59,375 nt of DNA from Acidobacteriota bacterium (GTDB lineage Bacteria; Acidobacteriota; Vicinamibacteria; Vicinamibacterales; UBA8438): contig VXME01000105.1 of the NCBI GenBank assembly GCA_009861545.1, forward strand, positions 1 to 59,375, read 5' to 3'. Within the stretch, counting starts at the first letter, position 1. Each line of letters starts with the position of its first letter. Below the pieces are notes generated by a model. The model was not told the DNA's origin, did no database searches, and saw only the letters and a list, made by a program, of their open reading frames with translations. Both the position numbers and the translations under genes were made by a program. Positions 1-8,287 of the stretch are shown in pieces.

Positions 1-2
1 TC

Positions 3-1244
3 TTCGAGATGTCGAACGGCTGCATCTGCTGCACGGTGCGCGGAGACCTGATTCGCGTGCTCGGCAACCTCATGAAGCGCCGGGACAAGTTCGACTACGT
101 GTTGGTGGAGACCACCGGGCTCGCCGATCCCGGTCCGGTCGCTCAGACCTTCTTCATGGACGACGAGATTCGCGCGGAGTTCGCGCTGGACGGGATCGTC
201 ACGCTCGTCGACGCAGCCCACATCGAGCAGCAGCTCGGCCGCAGCGACGAGAGCACGGAACAGATCGCGTTCGCGGACGTCCTGGTTCTCAACAAGACGG
301 ACCTCGTCGACGACGACGCGCTCGACCGGCTCGAGGCCCGGCTCCGGGACATGAACCGAATGGCGCGAGTCATCCGCAGCGAGCGGGCGGACGTCTCCGT
401 CGATACGGTGCTCAATCTCGGCGCCTTCGACCTGGACCAGGTGCTCGAGCGTCGTCCCACCTTCCTCGAGCCGGAATACCCGTTCGAATGGACTGGCGTC
501 TATTCGCTCGATAACGGCCGCTACGAACTCAGTCTGGCCGACGGACCCGATCCGGCGATGTCTCTTGTCGTCGTACCCGACCAGGGCACGGATGACTCCG
601 CGCTTCGCGAGAGTGCGGAGTGGTGCGTACGCCGGTACGCCGAACCCGCGGATCTCATTCGCCCGGGGGACGAGATGCCTGTCGGAAGGCACCTGAATCT
701 CCAGCTCGACTCCCCGGGGCGCAAGTCGTTCTTCCTGGAGGTCGATACGCGGCGAAGGGTCGGCCTCTACGCCCAGCACACCGCGGAGGAGTTCGATCTG
801 CAACTGAGGAGTGCGAATGGAGCGACGGGCAGGCCGGAAGACGGTCCGCGCGCCAGGCCGGCGATCGCCGCGGGGAACGGCGCCCCGCGCGTCAACGGAG
901 CGGTTCCCGTCGAGGTCGAGCGAACCTGGGTCGCGCAGCACGAGCACGACGACGAAGTGGGCTCGATCGCCATCGAGACGGAGGGCGACGTCGACTCCGA
1001 CAGGCTCAACGCGTGGCTCAGCGAGCTGCTCCGCGAACGCGGGGTGGACATCTTCCGGATGAAGGGCTTCATCAGCCTGGCGGGTGAGTCGCGCCGCTTC
1101 GTCTTCCAGGGCGTTCACATGCTCTTCGACGGACAGCCGGATCGTCCATGGGGGGACGCGGCCCGCCGCAATCAACTCATATTCATCGGTCGCAATCTCC
1201 ACGAGCAGTCCATGCGGCGGGGATTCGAGGCATGTCTGGTTTGA
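3..1244 (+). CDS. COG0523/CobW-type GTP-binding metallochaperone (5' partial)
   Basis: G3E-family GTPase of the COG0523 group, which loads or allocates metals (Zn, Co, Fe) using GTP. The reading frame is open to the window edge, so the N-terminal Walker A is missing. Visible features are the family metal site GCICC just after the cut, a switch-like ETTGLADP segment, the G4 motif NKTD, and a C-terminal CobW_C domain reaching the stop. A short variable linker separates the two domains. The WD40 gene begins before this one stops (13-nt overlap), so the two are co-translated. A COG0523 protein is a known activator partner of some nitrile hydratases, and a Co-type nitrile hydratase lies 1.9 kb downstream on the same strand. 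Family assignment is secure; the metal is inferred. Confidence 0.9.
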   Translation, partial: FEMSNGCICCTVRGDLIRVLGNLMKRRDKFDYVLVETTGLADPGPVAQTFFMDDEIRAEFALDGIVTLVDAAHIEQQLGRSDESTEQIAFADVLVLNKTDLVDDDALDRLEARLRDMNRMARVIRSERADVSVDTVLNLGAFDLDQVLERRPTFLEPEYPFEWTGVYSLDNGRYELSLADGPDPAMSLVVVPDQGTDDSALRESAEWCVRRYAEPADLIRPGDEMPVGRHLNLQLDSPGRKSFFLEVDTRRRVGLYAQHTAEEFDLQLRSANGATGRPEDGPRARPAIAAGNGAPRVNGAVPVEVERTWVAQHEHDDEVGSIAIETEGDVDSDRLNAWLSELLRERGVDIFRMKGFISLAGESRRFVFQGVHMLFDGQPDRPWGDAARRNQLIFIGRNLHEQSMRRGFEACLV

Positions 1245-2275
1245 GTGTCGGCAGCCCGCGGGGTGTTCTTCGCCCGGGCTGGTCCGCGAGGGTCGGTGAC
1301 TACGCCATCGCCGGGGGCTGGACCCCACGCGGCGAAGTGCTCGTGGTCGGTGATTCAGCGGGTGGCGTCTACGCGTTCGACGGCAAGTCCGGCGCGACCA
1401 TCTGGGCGCAGCGCGGAGTCCATGAAGGCGGGCTGCTCGCCGTGGCGATCCACCCAAGCAGACCCGCGTTCGCTACGGCCGGCCAGGACGGCCGTGTCCT
1501 GGTCTGGAGTGCTGCCGAAGGTCGGGTCAACCTGGCCATCGACGTCGGGAGCGATTGGGTGGAGAACGTGGCGTGGTCGCCGGACGGAACGTGGCTGGCA
1601 GCCTCCTGCGCCCGGCAGGTTCACGCGTATGGTGCGGATGGAGTGAGAATCTGGCGGTCCGAGGATCATCCCAGTACCGTCAGCGCGATCGCGTGGTCCG
1701 GCACGGAAGAGTTGGCGACGGCCTGTTACGGTCGGGTGACGTTCTTCCGCGCGTCCACTGGAGCGCTTCGCCAGAAGCTGGAGTGGGCAGGTTCCCTGGT
1801 GTCGATGGTACTGAGCCCGGACGGGGATATCGTGGCCTGCGGCAGCCAGGACAACTCGGTGCATTTCTGGCGTCGCTCCACGGAGCAGGATTCGATGATG
1901 GCGGGATATCGTGCCAAGCCGTCGGCCTTGGCCTTCGATGAAACCGGCAACCTTCTGGCCACCGGCGGAGGTGAGGCGGTGACGGTCTGGAGCTTCCAGG
2001 GAAGTGGTCCCGAAGGCACACGGCCCGGCGTTCTGGAACTTCATGTTCAAACGGTTACAACGCTCGCCTTCGCTCGCCGCGGGATGCGCCTGGCCTCGGG
2101 AGCTCGGGACGGCCGCGTCGTTGTGTGGTCGCTGGGGCGCGACGGGCAAGGCGATGCCATAGGAGTTGCGCCTGTGGCGGATGTGGTCGGCGCCTTGTAC
2201 TGGCGACCGGATGGGCGCGCGCTGGCGGCGCTCGACGCTCAGGGTTGCGCGACGGTTTGGCGAGTGGGCGGCTAG
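1232..2275 (+). CDS. WD40 repeat beta-propeller protein
   Basis: About 347 residues of repeated WD40 blades; several end in W-S or W-R dipeptides (for example VLVWS, VVVWSLG, ATVWRVGG) separated by about 40 residues. No signal peptide is visible, so it is probably cytosolic. The ATG at 1232 is preferred over an upstream GTG-type start because it lies inside the end of the COG0523 gene (ATG at 1232, stop at 1242), a typical translational coupling. The following ferredoxin gene starts 16 nt after this stop. WD40 propellers are scaffolds; by context it probably binds the GTPase or its client. No catalytic motif is seen. Confidence 0.85.
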   Translation: MSGLSVGSPRGVLRPGWSARVGDYAIAGGWTPRGEVLVVGDSAGGVYAFDGKSGATIWAQRGVHEGGLLAVAIHPSRPAFATAGQDGRVLVWSAAEGRVNLAIDVGSDWVENVAWSPDGTWLAASCARQVHAYGADGVRIWRSEDHPSTVSAIAWSGTEELATACYGRVTFFRASTGALRQKLEWAGSLVSMVLSPDGDIVACGSQDNSVHFWRRSTEQDSMMAGYRAKPSALAFDETGNLLATGGGEAVTVWSFQGSGPEGTRPGVLELHVQTVTTLAFARRGMRLASGARDGRVVVWSLGRDGQGDAIGVAPVADVVGALYWRPDGRALAALDAQGCATVWRVGG

Positions 2276-2291
2276 GAGTCTGCGCAAGTCC

Positions 2292-2867
2292 ATGAATGCT
2301 CAGACTCAACGCGTCCGCGAAACGCTCGACAGACGCGAACCACTGGTGACCGCCCGGGGGCGCGTTCTCGGGCAGATCGTGTGCTGCGAGGGCTGTTGCT
2401 GCGGTCGGACGGACAAGGGGTTCGAGCCGTTCCCCCGCGACTGGATCAAGCAGCAGTGGAAACGCGAGAAGCTCAACAAGTCGGTGCAACTGACGATCTC
2501 CGGATGCGTTGGCCCGTGTGATCTTGCCAATGTCGTCTGTGTCATCTCGCCCAGGGGAATGCAGTGGTTCGGAGGTCTCCAGGAACGGTGGCAATACGAG
2601 TTGCTCCTGAATTGGGCCAATGCCTCGCGTGCCGCGGGTGTCCTGCTCGAATTGCCGGCTGAACTGAATCGCCACCGATTTGAACGGTTCGCTGCCGGGT
2701 ATGGCTCTCTTGCAAGGAGAGCCGTCTCACGCATTCACAAAGGTCTGTCGGAACGGATACTCCGTCTTCGGTGCGCTGTGAACGGGGGCAGCGTCCGGAC
2801 CGCGTTCTGGACAGCGTTCAGCCGGCCTCCCCGCCCGCGTCTCCTGGGCCGGCGGCCCGACCGGTGA
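2292..2867 (+). CDS. Thioredoxin-like (2Fe-2S) ferredoxin domain protein
   Basis: The N-terminal half carries a Cys-rich thioredoxin-like ferredoxin pattern: CCEGCCCG near residue 35, then SGCVGPCD about 45 residues later. These supply the four cysteines expected for a 2Fe-2S cluster plus extra cysteines (CC and CCC). The C-terminal 60 residues are basic and look unstructured. The ATG at 2292 (MNAQTQRV) gives a normal N-terminus; upstream in-frame sequence lies inside the WD40 gene. This is the third gene of the COG0523-WD40 run. Similar ferredoxins are found beside cobalamin or COG0523 genes, so a redox role in metal insertion is plausible but unproved. Confidence 0.75.
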   Translation: MNAQTQRVRETLDRREPLVTARGRVLGQIVCCEGCCCGRTDKGFEPFPRDWIKQQWKREKLNKSVQLTISGCVGPCDLANVVCVISPRGMQWFGGLQERWQYELLLNWANASRAAGVLLELPAELNRHRFERFAAGYGSLARRAVSRIHKGLSERILRLRCAVNGGSVRTAFWTAFSRPPRPRLLGRRPDR

Positions 2868-2985
2868 TCGGAGCGCGGGGCGTGCTGCGTTCCCCCGATG
2901 TCCCGTCAAGTTCCTTCCGAACGGCTGTTCGCGCGTAGCGGTTCCGGTTAGAGCCCGCTCGCGTTATCCGGTCCCACGCCTGCGC

Positions 2986-2991
2986 TATAGT
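2986..2991 (+). promoter_or_regulatory. Candidate -10 element upstream of nitrile hydratase
   Basis: TATAGT matches the sigma-70 -10 consensus at 5 of 6 positions and stands out in GC-rich DNA. No good -35 lies 16-18 nt upstream. A start near 2998 would leave a leader of about 160 nt before the alpha-subunit ATG. The leader contains CTCGG and CCGAG arms (about 3001-3032) that could pair. The rest of the 2868-3156 gap shows no gene. Confidence 0.35.
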
Positions 2992-3156
2992 GGCTGAAGC
3001 CTCGGGAAGCTCAGTGTCTCGCGGAACCGAGTGACTGCTGGCTGAATCCGCCCGGGCGGGTCGCTTGGGCGTTGCTGGCGCCGGCTGTTGGGCGACGGCC
3101 GTGAACGGCGAAGATTCAGCAGCTCGCGCTCCCCGAGTGGCAGGCGGGAGGAAGCG

Positions 3157-3906
3157 ATGGCGGGTTCCGAGCCCAAGGGCGTCGGCCGGAGGAAGTTCCT
3201 CAAGGAAGCCGCGGCGGGCGCGGCGGGCGCCGCCGGCATGGCGGACGGCGCCACGGCGGCCGGCGTAGCGGGCGGCGCCCCCGCGCAGCACGACCACGAT
3301 CACGACCACCAGGTGGTGCCCGACGACATCGCGTTGCGGGTGCGCGCGCTGGAGTCGATCCTCGTAGAGAAGGAGATGATCGACCCGGCCGAGCTGGACG
3401 CGGTGGTCGACGCGTACGAAAACCGCATCGGTCCGCGCAACGGGGCGCAGGTCGTGGCCCGCGCCTGGACGGATCCCGAGTACAAGGCCCGGCTGCTCGC
3501 GGACGGCACCGCGGCGATCGGAGAGTTCGGTTTCCTCGGCGCGCAGGGCGAGCACATGGTGGTCGTCGAGAATACGCCGGAGGTGCACAACCTGGTCGTA
3601 TGCACGCTCTGTTCCTGCTATCCGTGGCCGACGCTCGGCCTCCCGCCGGTCTGGTACAAGTCGGCCCCGTACCGCGCCCGTGCGGTGATCGAGCCGCGCG
3701 CGGTGCTGCGCGAGTTCGGCGTCGACCTGCCGGACGACGTCGAGGTGCGCGTCTGGGACAGCACGGCCGAGATCCGCTACCTCGTGCTGCCGGAGCGCCC
3801 GGCTGGCACGGAGGGGCTCACGGAAGAGCAGCTCGCCGAGCTGGTCTCCCGCGATTCGATGATCGGCGTCGCCCGCGTTGCGGCGCCCGAGGAGTCTGCG
3901 CCGTAG
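3157..3906 (+). CDS. nthA: Nitrile hydratase alpha subunit, cobalt type, with Tat-like leader
   Basis: Catalytic subunit converting nitriles to amides. The metal site is Cys149-Thr-Leu-Cys-Ser-Cys154; Thr at the second position is the mark of the non-corrin Co(III) enzyme (Fe enzymes have Ser). The core from about residue 55 ([12 protein letters not shown]) to the end matches the family. A His/Asp-rich HDHDHDH tract precedes it, as in many Co-type alpha subunits. Unusual is a 40-residue extension before that tract with [18 protein letters not shown], a twin-arginine-like signal. The ATG at 3157 has a good ribosome site (GGGAGGAAG), whereas the internal ATG at 3238 has none. Followed by the beta, activator and second beta genes. 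Confidence 0.95.
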   Translation: MAGSEPKGVGRRKFLKEAAAGAAGAAGMADGATAAGVAGGAPAQHDHDHDHQVVPDDIALRVRALESILVEKEMIDPAELDAVVDAYENRIGPRNGAQVVARAWTDPEYKARLLADGTAAIGEFGFLGAQGEHMVVVENTPEVHNLVVCTLCSCYPWPTLGLPPVWYKSAPYRARAVIEPRAVLREFGVDLPDDVEVRVWDSTAEIRYLVLPERPAGTEGLTEEQLAELVSRDSMIGVARVAAPEESAP

Positions 3907-3955
3907 AATGGCCCAGGTTCGCACAGGCGTCACCGGCGGTGAAGGGAGGCCGCAG

Positions 3956-4609
3956 ATGAACGGCATCCACGACATGGGCGGGATGGACGGCATGGGCCTC
4001 GTCGAGCCGGAGGAGAACGAGCCCGTCTTTCACGACACGTGGGAGGGGCGCGTCTTCGCCCTGGGACGGTCCATAGCCCGCTGGGGGCGGGGCCGCAACT
4101 GGGGCAGCTTCCGGTTCACGCTCGAAAGCCTGTCCCCGGCCGACTACCTGCGGATGTCCTACTACGAGCGCTGGTTCACCGTGCACGTCGACCGACTCCT
4201 GGGCAGCGATCTGGTCACGCAGGAGGAGCTCGACAGCGGCTACGCGGACGCGCGCCGGCCGCGGCCGGCGCTGCTGCCGCCTTCCACGACGGGCGGACTC
4301 GGTTCCGGTCTGCTGGACGTCGAGGTCGCCGCGCGCTTCGGTCCCGATGACGAGGTGCGGGCGCGAAACCTCCACCCCCGCGGACATACCCGCCTGCCGC
4401 GCTATACCCGGGGCCGCCGCGGGACGGTCATTCGCGACAACGGCGTCTATGCGCTGCAGGACACCGACGAGACCGGGCAGCGACTCGGCGACTCTCCGCA
4501 GCACGTCTACACCGTCCGCTTCGCGGCGACGGAGCTGTGGGGAGATCGGGCCTCCGTCCGTGATTCGGTCCATGTCGACCTGTGGGAGGGCTATCTTGAG
4601 CCCGCATGA
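3956..4609 (+). CDS. nthB: Nitrile hydratase beta subunit, copy 1
   Basis: About 217 residues covering the whole beta family: N-terminal MNGIHDMGGMDGMG, then EPVFHDTWEGRVFAL, the YYERWF segment, and the C-terminal SH3-like barrel with RGTVIRDNGVYALQDT and HVYTVRF. Beta subunits build half of the active-site cavity and the alpha-beta interface. It starts 49 nt after the alpha stop with a GGGAGG ribosome site, and its end overlaps the activator gene by 14 nt. No export signal is seen, although the alpha subunit appears to carry one; a partner could travel with it through Tat. Confidence 0.95.
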   Translation: MNGIHDMGGMDGMGLVEPEENEPVFHDTWEGRVFALGRSIARWGRGRNWGSFRFTLESLSPADYLRMSYYERWFTVHVDRLLGSDLVTQEELDSGYADARRPRPALLPPSTTGGLGSGLLDVEVAARFGPDDEVRARNLHPRGHTRLPRYTRGRRGTVIRDNGVYALQDTDETGQRLGDSPQHVYTVRFAATELWGDRASVRDSVHVDLWEGYLEPA

Positions 4610-4991
4610 GGACGCGCCGCCGCCAGCGAGGGTCGACGGAGATCGTCTCGCCGCGCTGCCGCCGCTGCCGCGGGACGAGGAGGGGCCGGTGTTCGAAGCG
4701 CCTTGGCAGGCGCAGGCGTTCGCCCTCGCGGTGAAGCTCTCCGAACAGGGGCACTTCACCTGGAAGGAGTGGGCGGCAGCGCTGACCGACGAGCTGCGGG
4801 CGGCCGCCGAACGGGGGGAGCCCGACGACGGGTCCCGGTACTACCATCACTGGGTGGCCGCGCTCGAAGAGTTGGTGACCGGGAAGGGCCTCACCGATTC
4901 ACCGGCGCTGGCAAATCGGAAGGAGGCGTGGGCCGACGCCTACCGGCACACGCCCCACGGCCAACCGGTCGTGCTTCACAAGTCGCAGTAG
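4596..4991 (+). CDS. Nitrile hydratase accessory/activator protein (P14K-like)
   Basis: About 131 residues, related to the N-terminal part of nitrile hydratase beta: an EEGPVFEAPWQAQAFALAVKL core, then WKEWAAAL and YYHHWVAALEELV. These are features of the small Co activators that swap alpha subunits to insert cobalt. The chosen start is TTG at 4596, 14 nt inside the beta gene, because GGGAGGG lies just upstream and no ATG or GTG fits the family N-terminus. The second beta gene begins 4 nt after the stop. The function follows from family and context. Confidence 0.85.
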   Translation: MSPHEDAPPPARVDGDRLAALPPLPRDEEGPVFEAPWQAQAFALAVKLSEQGHFTWKEWAAALTDELRAAAERGEPDDGSRYYHHWVAALEELVTGKGLTDSPALANRKEAWADAYRHTPHGQPVVLHKSQ

Positions 4992-4995
4992 TGGC

Positions 4996-5691
4996 ATGTC
5001 GAGTCGCAACGGAATGCCGGCGATGAACGACCTCCCCGACGGCATCCACGACATGGGCGGCATGGGCGGCATGGGGCCGATCGATCCCGAGCCGAACGAG
5101 CCTGTCTTCCATGCGCCGTGGGAGGCGCGCGTCTTCGCGCTGCGGCGTCTACTGGTCCCCTGGGGGCTGGGCGGCAACTGGGGCAGCTTCCGGTTCGGAC
5201 AGGAGCGTGTCCCGGCGGCGGAGTACCTGCGCTTGTCCTACTACGAGCGCTGGTTCACGGCCCTGGTCGAGCTGCTGCGCGCCAACGGCGTGGTCAGCGA
5301 GGCGGAGCTGGCGAGCGGCGCCGCCGATCCGCAGGTGCCGCGGCAGGAGCGGCGGGAGAGGCCGCCGCAGGCCCCGCTCGGGTTCGGCCTCCTCGATCTC
5401 GACGTGCCGGCGCGGTTCCGCGTGGGCGACGGGGTCCGCGCGCGCAAAGTGCATCCGGCGGGGCACACCCGCCTGCCGCGTTACGCGAGCGGAAGGCGGG
5501 GCACGGTCGTCCGCGACAACGGCGTCTATGCGCTCCAGGACACCGACGGGCGCGGCCAGCAGCTCGGGGACTCTCCACAGCACGTCTACACCGTCCGCTT
5601 CACGTCTCGGGAGCTGTGGGGCGACCGCGGAGCCGAGCGTGACGCGATCTACGTCGAACTGTGGGAGGACTATCTCGAGCCGGGGGGCTGA
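4996..5691 (+). CDS. Nitrile hydratase beta subunit, copy 2
   Basis: A second full-length beta subunit (231 residues) with the same landmarks as copy 1: GIHDMGGMGGMG, EPVFHAPWEARVFAL, GNWGSFRFG, YYERWF, RGTVVRDNGVYALQDTD and HVYTVRF. The copies are clearly homologous end to end but differ in the central linker (here PQVPRQERRERPPQAP). There is only one alpha gene, so the duplicate may form alternative complexes, or an alpha-beta-beta' arrangement as in thiocyanate hydrolase. The ATG at 4996 is used; the ATG at 5023 is an alternative. It closes the operon. Confidence 0.93.
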   Translation: MSSRNGMPAMNDLPDGIHDMGGMGGMGPIDPEPNEPVFHAPWEARVFALRRLLVPWGLGGNWGSFRFGQERVPAAEYLRLSYYERWFTALVELLRANGVVSEAELASGAADPQVPRQERRERPPQAPLGFGLLDLDVPARFRVGDGVRARKVHPAGHTRLPRYASGRRGTVVRDNGVYALQDTDGRGQQLGDSPQHVYTVRFTSRELWGDRGAERDAIYVELWEDYLEPGG

Positions 5692-5699
5692 CCGACGGT

Positions 5700-6230
5700 T
5701 CAGAATCCGAACGACAACGCGAGGCCGCGGCGGTGGCGCGACAGCAGGGGGGAGACGGCAACGCGCGCAGTGGGACGCCGTGCCGTGTAGATGACCTGCG
5801 AGCGGACGTACCCCGCATCGAGTCCGATCCCGATGCCGGCGCCGGCCGCTCCGAACAGGGACATGAAGAGCGCGTAGATACCGGGGTCTGCGCCGTCGTC
5901 CGACATCAGAACTCCGGCCACCACCGCGCCGGAAATGGCTCCCACGAGGGCGCCGTTCTTCAGCGAGTCGGGCTGTTGCCGGCGAACGACGGCGACCTCG
6001 GTTTCCTCCAGGTTGCGCAGGCCGTCGTCGGTCAGCAACGAGAGCGACGCAGGTGACAGATCGATGAGCCGTCCCTGCAACTCCCTCCCGGCACGGTCGG
6101 TCACCGTGATGTGGTCTCTCTGATTGACCAGGAGCGCGAGCCGGTCGAACGACTCGGCGGTCTGGGCTTCGGCAAGCGAGGCCGTTGTCGTCATCGTTGC
6201 CGCTACGAGCACGAGAGCGGTTCGGGTCAT
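5700..6230 (-). CDS. Secreted hypothetical protein with Gly-rich membrane segment
   Basis: About 176 residues. The start at 6230 is preferred because GGAGGG lies 8 nt upstream; ATG 6245 is also possible. The N-terminus MTRTALVLVAATMTTTASLAEAQ is a Sec signal peptide. A small domain follows that resembles the SH3-like fold of exported proteins (DHITVTDRAGRELQGRLIDL). Next come a hydrophobic Gly/Ala-rich region (GALVGAISGAVVAGVLM, GAAGAGIGIGLDAG) and a short C-terminal strand ending in F, suggestive of outer-membrane contact. I know no function. It converges on the nitrile hydratase operon, with 8 nt between the stops. Confidence 0.65.
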   Translation of the reverse strand: MTRTALVLVAATMTTTASLAEAQTAESFDRLALLVNQRDHITVTDRAGRELQGRLIDLSPASLSLLTDDGLRNLEETEVAVVRRQQPDSLKNGALVGAISGAVVAGVLMSDDGADPGIYALFMSLFGAAGAGIGIGLDAGYVRSQVIYTARRPTARVAVSPLLSRHRRGLALSFGF

Positions 6231-6443
6231 CTTCTGTCCCTCCATGCTGTGGATGCCGGGAGCGCCGGGAATCTGTTCTTCGGAGCGCGGTCATCCGCTT
6301 GTTGCCGCCGCATCTGTCCGGGAATGCGTCAGGTGGCCGCAAACCGGCTCAGTGGGCAGTGAGGCGCCGCTTGGAAGCGTTTGCCGGAAGCGTGCGGCCG
6401 GGCGAGGGACTCACGAACGGGGTTCGGCCGCACCTGCAGATTC

Positions 6444-7595
6444 ATGACATATCCTCACACCGTGGAGCCTGCCATCAGCCTGCTGCGCGATCTGGTCGCC
6501 ATCGATTCCGTCAACCCGTCCCTGGTCTCCGGCGGCGCCGGGGAGGCGGCGGTCGCCGAGCGAGTCGCGGCGGCTCTGCGGCCGGGCGGTATCGATGTCG
6601 AGGTGACCGATGTTGCTCCCGGGCGTCCGAACGTGGTGGGGGTGGTCGAAGGGAAGGCGCCCGGGCGCTCGCTGATCCTCTGTGGCCATACGGATACCGT
6701 GGGTGTGGAGGGGATGGCCGCGCCGTTCGATCCGGTCGTGCGTGACGGTCGGCTCTACGGGCGGGGCAGCCAGGACATGAAGAGTGGCGTGGCTGCAATG
6801 GTCGACGCCGCGGTTCAGGTCGCCCGGCACGGCGGGCTGTCGCGCGGCCGGCTGGTAGTGGCGGCGGTAGCCGACGAGGAGCATGCCAGCGCCGGCGCGG
6901 ACGCGCTGGTCGCGGTGCACGCCGCCGACGGGGCGGTGGTGACCGAGCCGACGGACCTGCGCGTGGCCACGGCGCACAAGGGATTCGAATGGGTGGAGGT
7001 GGAGACGCGCGGGCGCGCCGCCCACGGCAGCCGCCCGGCCGAAGGACGAGACGCCATCCTGCACATCGGCCGCGTGCTCGGCCGATTGGAAGCCGTGGAG
7101 GCGAGGCTCAAGGCAGGCCGGACCCACCCGCGGCTCGGGAGGGCGTCGCTGCACGCTTCCACGATTCACGGCGGCCAGGCCCTCAGCGTCTATCCCGACC
7201 GCTGTGTGCTCGGCGTCGAGCGCCGCACGCTGGTCGGCGAACCACCGGATGCGGGGTTGACGGAGGTCCGGGCGGCGCTGTCAGGGCTTGCTCGGGAGGA
7301 CGACGACTTCGATGCCTCCGCGCGGCAACTGTTGACGCGTGCGCCCCACGAGATTGCCGACGATCATCCGCTCTGCGGGGAGTTGCGGCGGATTCTCCGC
7401 GGTCGCGGCCTCGACGACACGCCGACCGGCATGTCCTTCTGGACGGACGCCGCGATTCTCGGCGGCGCGGGGACGCCGGCGTTGCTGTTCGGTCCGACTG
7501 GCGCCGGTCTCCATGGCCCGGACGAGTACGTCGAAACCGACTCGGTGAGCACCTGCCGCGACGCGCTGGTCGAGTTGATCCGCGCGTTCTGCTGA
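6444..7595 (+). CDS. M20 family metallopeptidase (ArgE/DapE/CPG2-like)
   Basis: Zinc-dependent amidohydrolase of the ArgE/DapE type, about 383 residues. Metal-site motifs are in order: CGHTDTV (first His and Asp), GRGSQDMKSG (bridging Asp), DEEHAS (catalytic Glu plus metal Glu), TEPTDL, and a C-terminal GLHGPDEYV segment with the last His. The dimerisation domain lies between (FEWVEVETRGRAAHGSRP). There is no signal peptide, so it is cytosolic. ATG 6444 (MTYPHTVEP) fits the family N-terminus. The substrate (N-acyl amino acid or peptide) cannot be fixed from sequence. It is divergent from the preceding secreted protein. Confidence 0.9.
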   Translation: MTYPHTVEPAISLLRDLVAIDSVNPSLVSGGAGEAAVAERVAAALRPGGIDVEVTDVAPGRPNVVGVVEGKAPGRSLILCGHTDTVGVEGMAAPFDPVVRDGRLYGRGSQDMKSGVAAMVDAAVQVARHGGLSRGRLVVAAVADEEHASAGADALVAVHAADGAVVTEPTDLRVATAHKGFEWVEVETRGRAAHGSRPAEGRDAILHIGRVLGRLEAVEARLKAGRTHPRLGRASLHASTIHGGQALSVYPDRCVLGVERRTLVGEPPDAGLTEVRAALSGLAREDDDFDASARQLLTRAPHEIADDHPLCGELRRILRGRGLDDTPTGMSFWTDAAILGGAGTPALLFGPTGAGLHGPDEYVETDSVSTCRDALVELIRAFC

Positions 7596-7716
7596 CTCGC
7601 CGAAGCCAGGCGCTGCGGCCTTCCTCCGCTACCTGCCAGCGGTCGACGTCCAGAGCGACGAAAGTCGATCGTATCGTTCAACTCGCTTGGTAACATCGAG
7701 TCGCGAGAGATCCGGT

Positions 7717-8283
7717 ATGGAAGATGCACTTCCGGCGTACGAATCGACCGGCCCCGTGACGGGCGCACAGTTGCTGCGCATGCCGTGGCTCAGTCCGTGC
7801 GAGCTCGTCGGCGGCCGTATCGTGCGCATGACGCCTACCAATCCAACCCACGGCCGGATCGAGGTGAACGTGGCCGCCGCGCTCCGAGCGTTCGTCCGTA
7901 CGCAGAATCTCGGCGTGGTGATGGCCGGCGAGGTGGGAGTCTTTACCACTCGGGACCCCGACACCGTCCGCGCGCCCGACGTCCTGTTCCTGTCGCACGA
8001 ACGCGACGCCCTCCGCACGCGCCGGGACGGATTCCTGGAGGTGGCGTCGGACCTCGTGGTCGAGATCCTGTCCCCGACGGATCGGCCGGACGCGGTGCGG
8101 CGCAAGCTCGACGAGTACTTCGCCGCCGGCGTTCGCCTGGCATGGGTCATCGACCCCGCCACCCGTACCGTCCGCGTGCACCGACCCAACGGTGGCGTTC
8201 GGTCGGTTGGCGCCGGTGAGATCATCGCGGGCGACGACGTCCTTCCGGGATTCGTGCTGCCGGTGGACGAGGTCTTCGAGTAA
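7717..8283 (+). CDS. Uma2 (DUF820) family restriction-like nuclease fold protein
   Basis: About 188 residues with the Uma2 hallmarks: an N-terminal helix (GAQLLRMP), CELVGGRIVRMTP, GRIEVNVAAAL, a PD-type core VRAPDVLFL with DLVVEILSPTD, then KLDEYFAAGVRLAWVIDP and the C-terminal strand GDDVLPGFVLPVDEVF. Asp in APDV and Glu in VEIL are the candidate metal-binding residues of the PD-(D/E)XK fold. Members are widespread in cyanobacteria and acidobacteria; their physiological role is unknown. ATG 7717 is preferred to the TTG at 7687. The next reading frame starts 4 nt after the stop. Confidence 0.85.
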   Translation: MEDALPAYESTGPVTGAQLLRMPWLSPCELVGGRIVRMTPTNPTHGRIEVNVAAALRAFVRTQNLGVVMAGEVGVFTTRDPDTVRAPDVLFLSHERDALRTRRDGFLEVASDLVVEILSPTDRPDAVRRKLDEYFAAGVRLAWVIDPATRTVRVHRPNGGVRSVGAGEIIAGDDVLPGFVLPVDEVFE

Positions 8284-8287
8284 GGGA

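Noticed and set aside
2998-3156. Cobalamin riboswitch in the leader of the Co-type nitrile hydratase
   Set aside because: The leader has a GGGAAGC-like piece but no B12-box or the other conserved segments; non-corrin cobalt enzymes would not need it.
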